A DNA stretch of 14,614 nt, taken from positions 1 to 14,614 of the forward strand of contig DATKYV010000299.1 in NCBI GenBank assembly GCA_035528275.1. The letters are read 5' to 3'. The translations under genes were made by a program, and so were the position numbers. Under the pieces are notes generated by a model, which saw nothing but the letters and a program-made list of their open reading frames with translations, was not told the origin of the DNA and did not search any database. Source of the DNA: DATKYV01 sp035528275. Its GTDB lineage: Bacteria > Acidobacteriota > Terriglobia > UBA7540. Positions 14,425-14,614 of this stretch are shown here, piece by piece (the stretch's first letter is position 1; each line of letters opens with the position of its first letter).

Positions 14425-14614
14425 AGGGCTCGAGTTGGATATTATTGCTTCCCGCGAGCCTCTGCTCTGGATATCCTGCACGACGACCCGCGGTTTCAGG
14501 ACCTCATCCGTCGCGTGGAAGCCCGAGAGCGAGGATCAGATGCTCTTGTCTGTCCGCGCCCGCTACGACCCGGTCTAGGCTCACTTTTGCACACCCGTAG
14601 CCAGGGGCGCACAT
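14425..14614 (+). pseudogene. Possible remnant of a TPR-type protein C-terminus
   Basis: In the frame of base 14425 the codons read GRARARVGYYCFPRASALDI and then LHDDPRFQDLIRRVEARERG. The string LxDDPRFQDLIRRV is the usual last stretch of TPR-containing kinases and regulators in Acidobacteriota (a family pattern recalled, not searched). A stop lies just upstream (TGA before GRARAR), and no helix repeats precede it, so only the tail survives. The frame continues past the usual end to the window edge. An overlapping frame, 14345-14578, codes for 77 residues ending ARYDPV and is discussed as a separate finding. Confidence 0.35.

Larger units (their letters stand above)
13874..14614. other. About 740 bp without a convincing intact gene
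   Basis: Several frames are open on both strands (for example 13857-14294 plus, 13811-14173 minus) because of high GC, but none has a recognisable domain or good ribosome binding site. The region holds the two possible gene remnants, the short repeats listed, and a near-copy (14557-14578) of the 3' end of the six-cysteine gene. It reads as a decayed junction between operons. Confidence 0.5.

Noticed and set aside
1..14614. CRISPR array or phage/defence system
   Set aside because: No regularly spaced direct repeats and no Cas, nuclease, integrase or restriction gene was seen; the XRE gene alone is not evidence.

Overview
The window is GC-rich bacterial DNA that looks like an accessory stretch of an Acidobacteriota-type (or similar soil bacterium) genome. 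That placement is an inference. It rests on the gene style: a Tat-exported three-subunit molybdenum hydroxylase, a small RRM protein, an inverted-doublet repeat and kinase/TPR-like remnants. No rRNA or taxonomic marker is present.

Layout. Positions 2-2647 (+) hold most of a glycoside hydrolase family 2 enzyme whose start lies before the window. Convergent to it, on the minus strand, are a class III aminotransferase resembling glutamate-1-semialdehyde aminomutase (2769-4109), a ferredoxin-NADP reductase-type flavoprotein (4252-5022) and a five-helix membrane protein (5324-5800) with a structured upstream leader. A REPIN-like inverted doublet (6055-6124) precedes a tRNA-Arg(TCG) gene (6196-6272, +). 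The minus strand then carries a 55-aa basic protein, an RRM RNA-binding protein, a 112-aa XRE regulator that appears to be read from a leaderless transcript, a two-domain SIS sugar-phosphate protein, and a 63-aa remnant of a flavoprotein.

The clearest functional unit is the plus-strand operon 9835-13826. It encodes a Tat-targeted [2Fe-2S] subunit, a molybdopterin subunit and an FAD subunit of a xanthine dehydrogenase-family hydroxylase. These genes overlap by 8 and 1 nt. They are followed 2 nt later by a 72-aa six-cysteine protein with a strong ribosome binding site. The FAD subunit lacks three of the four cysteines that related enzymes use for an extra [4Fe-4S] cluster. An extended -10 promoter with an abutting inverted repeat lies upstream. 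No maturation gene (XdhC, MocA, chaperone) is seen.

The last 790 bases hold no convincing intact gene. They contain a strong hairpin just after the operon, apparent kinase-like and TPR-like remnants on opposite strands, short palindromes and tandem repeats, and a 22-nt near-copy of the 3' end of the six-cysteine gene.
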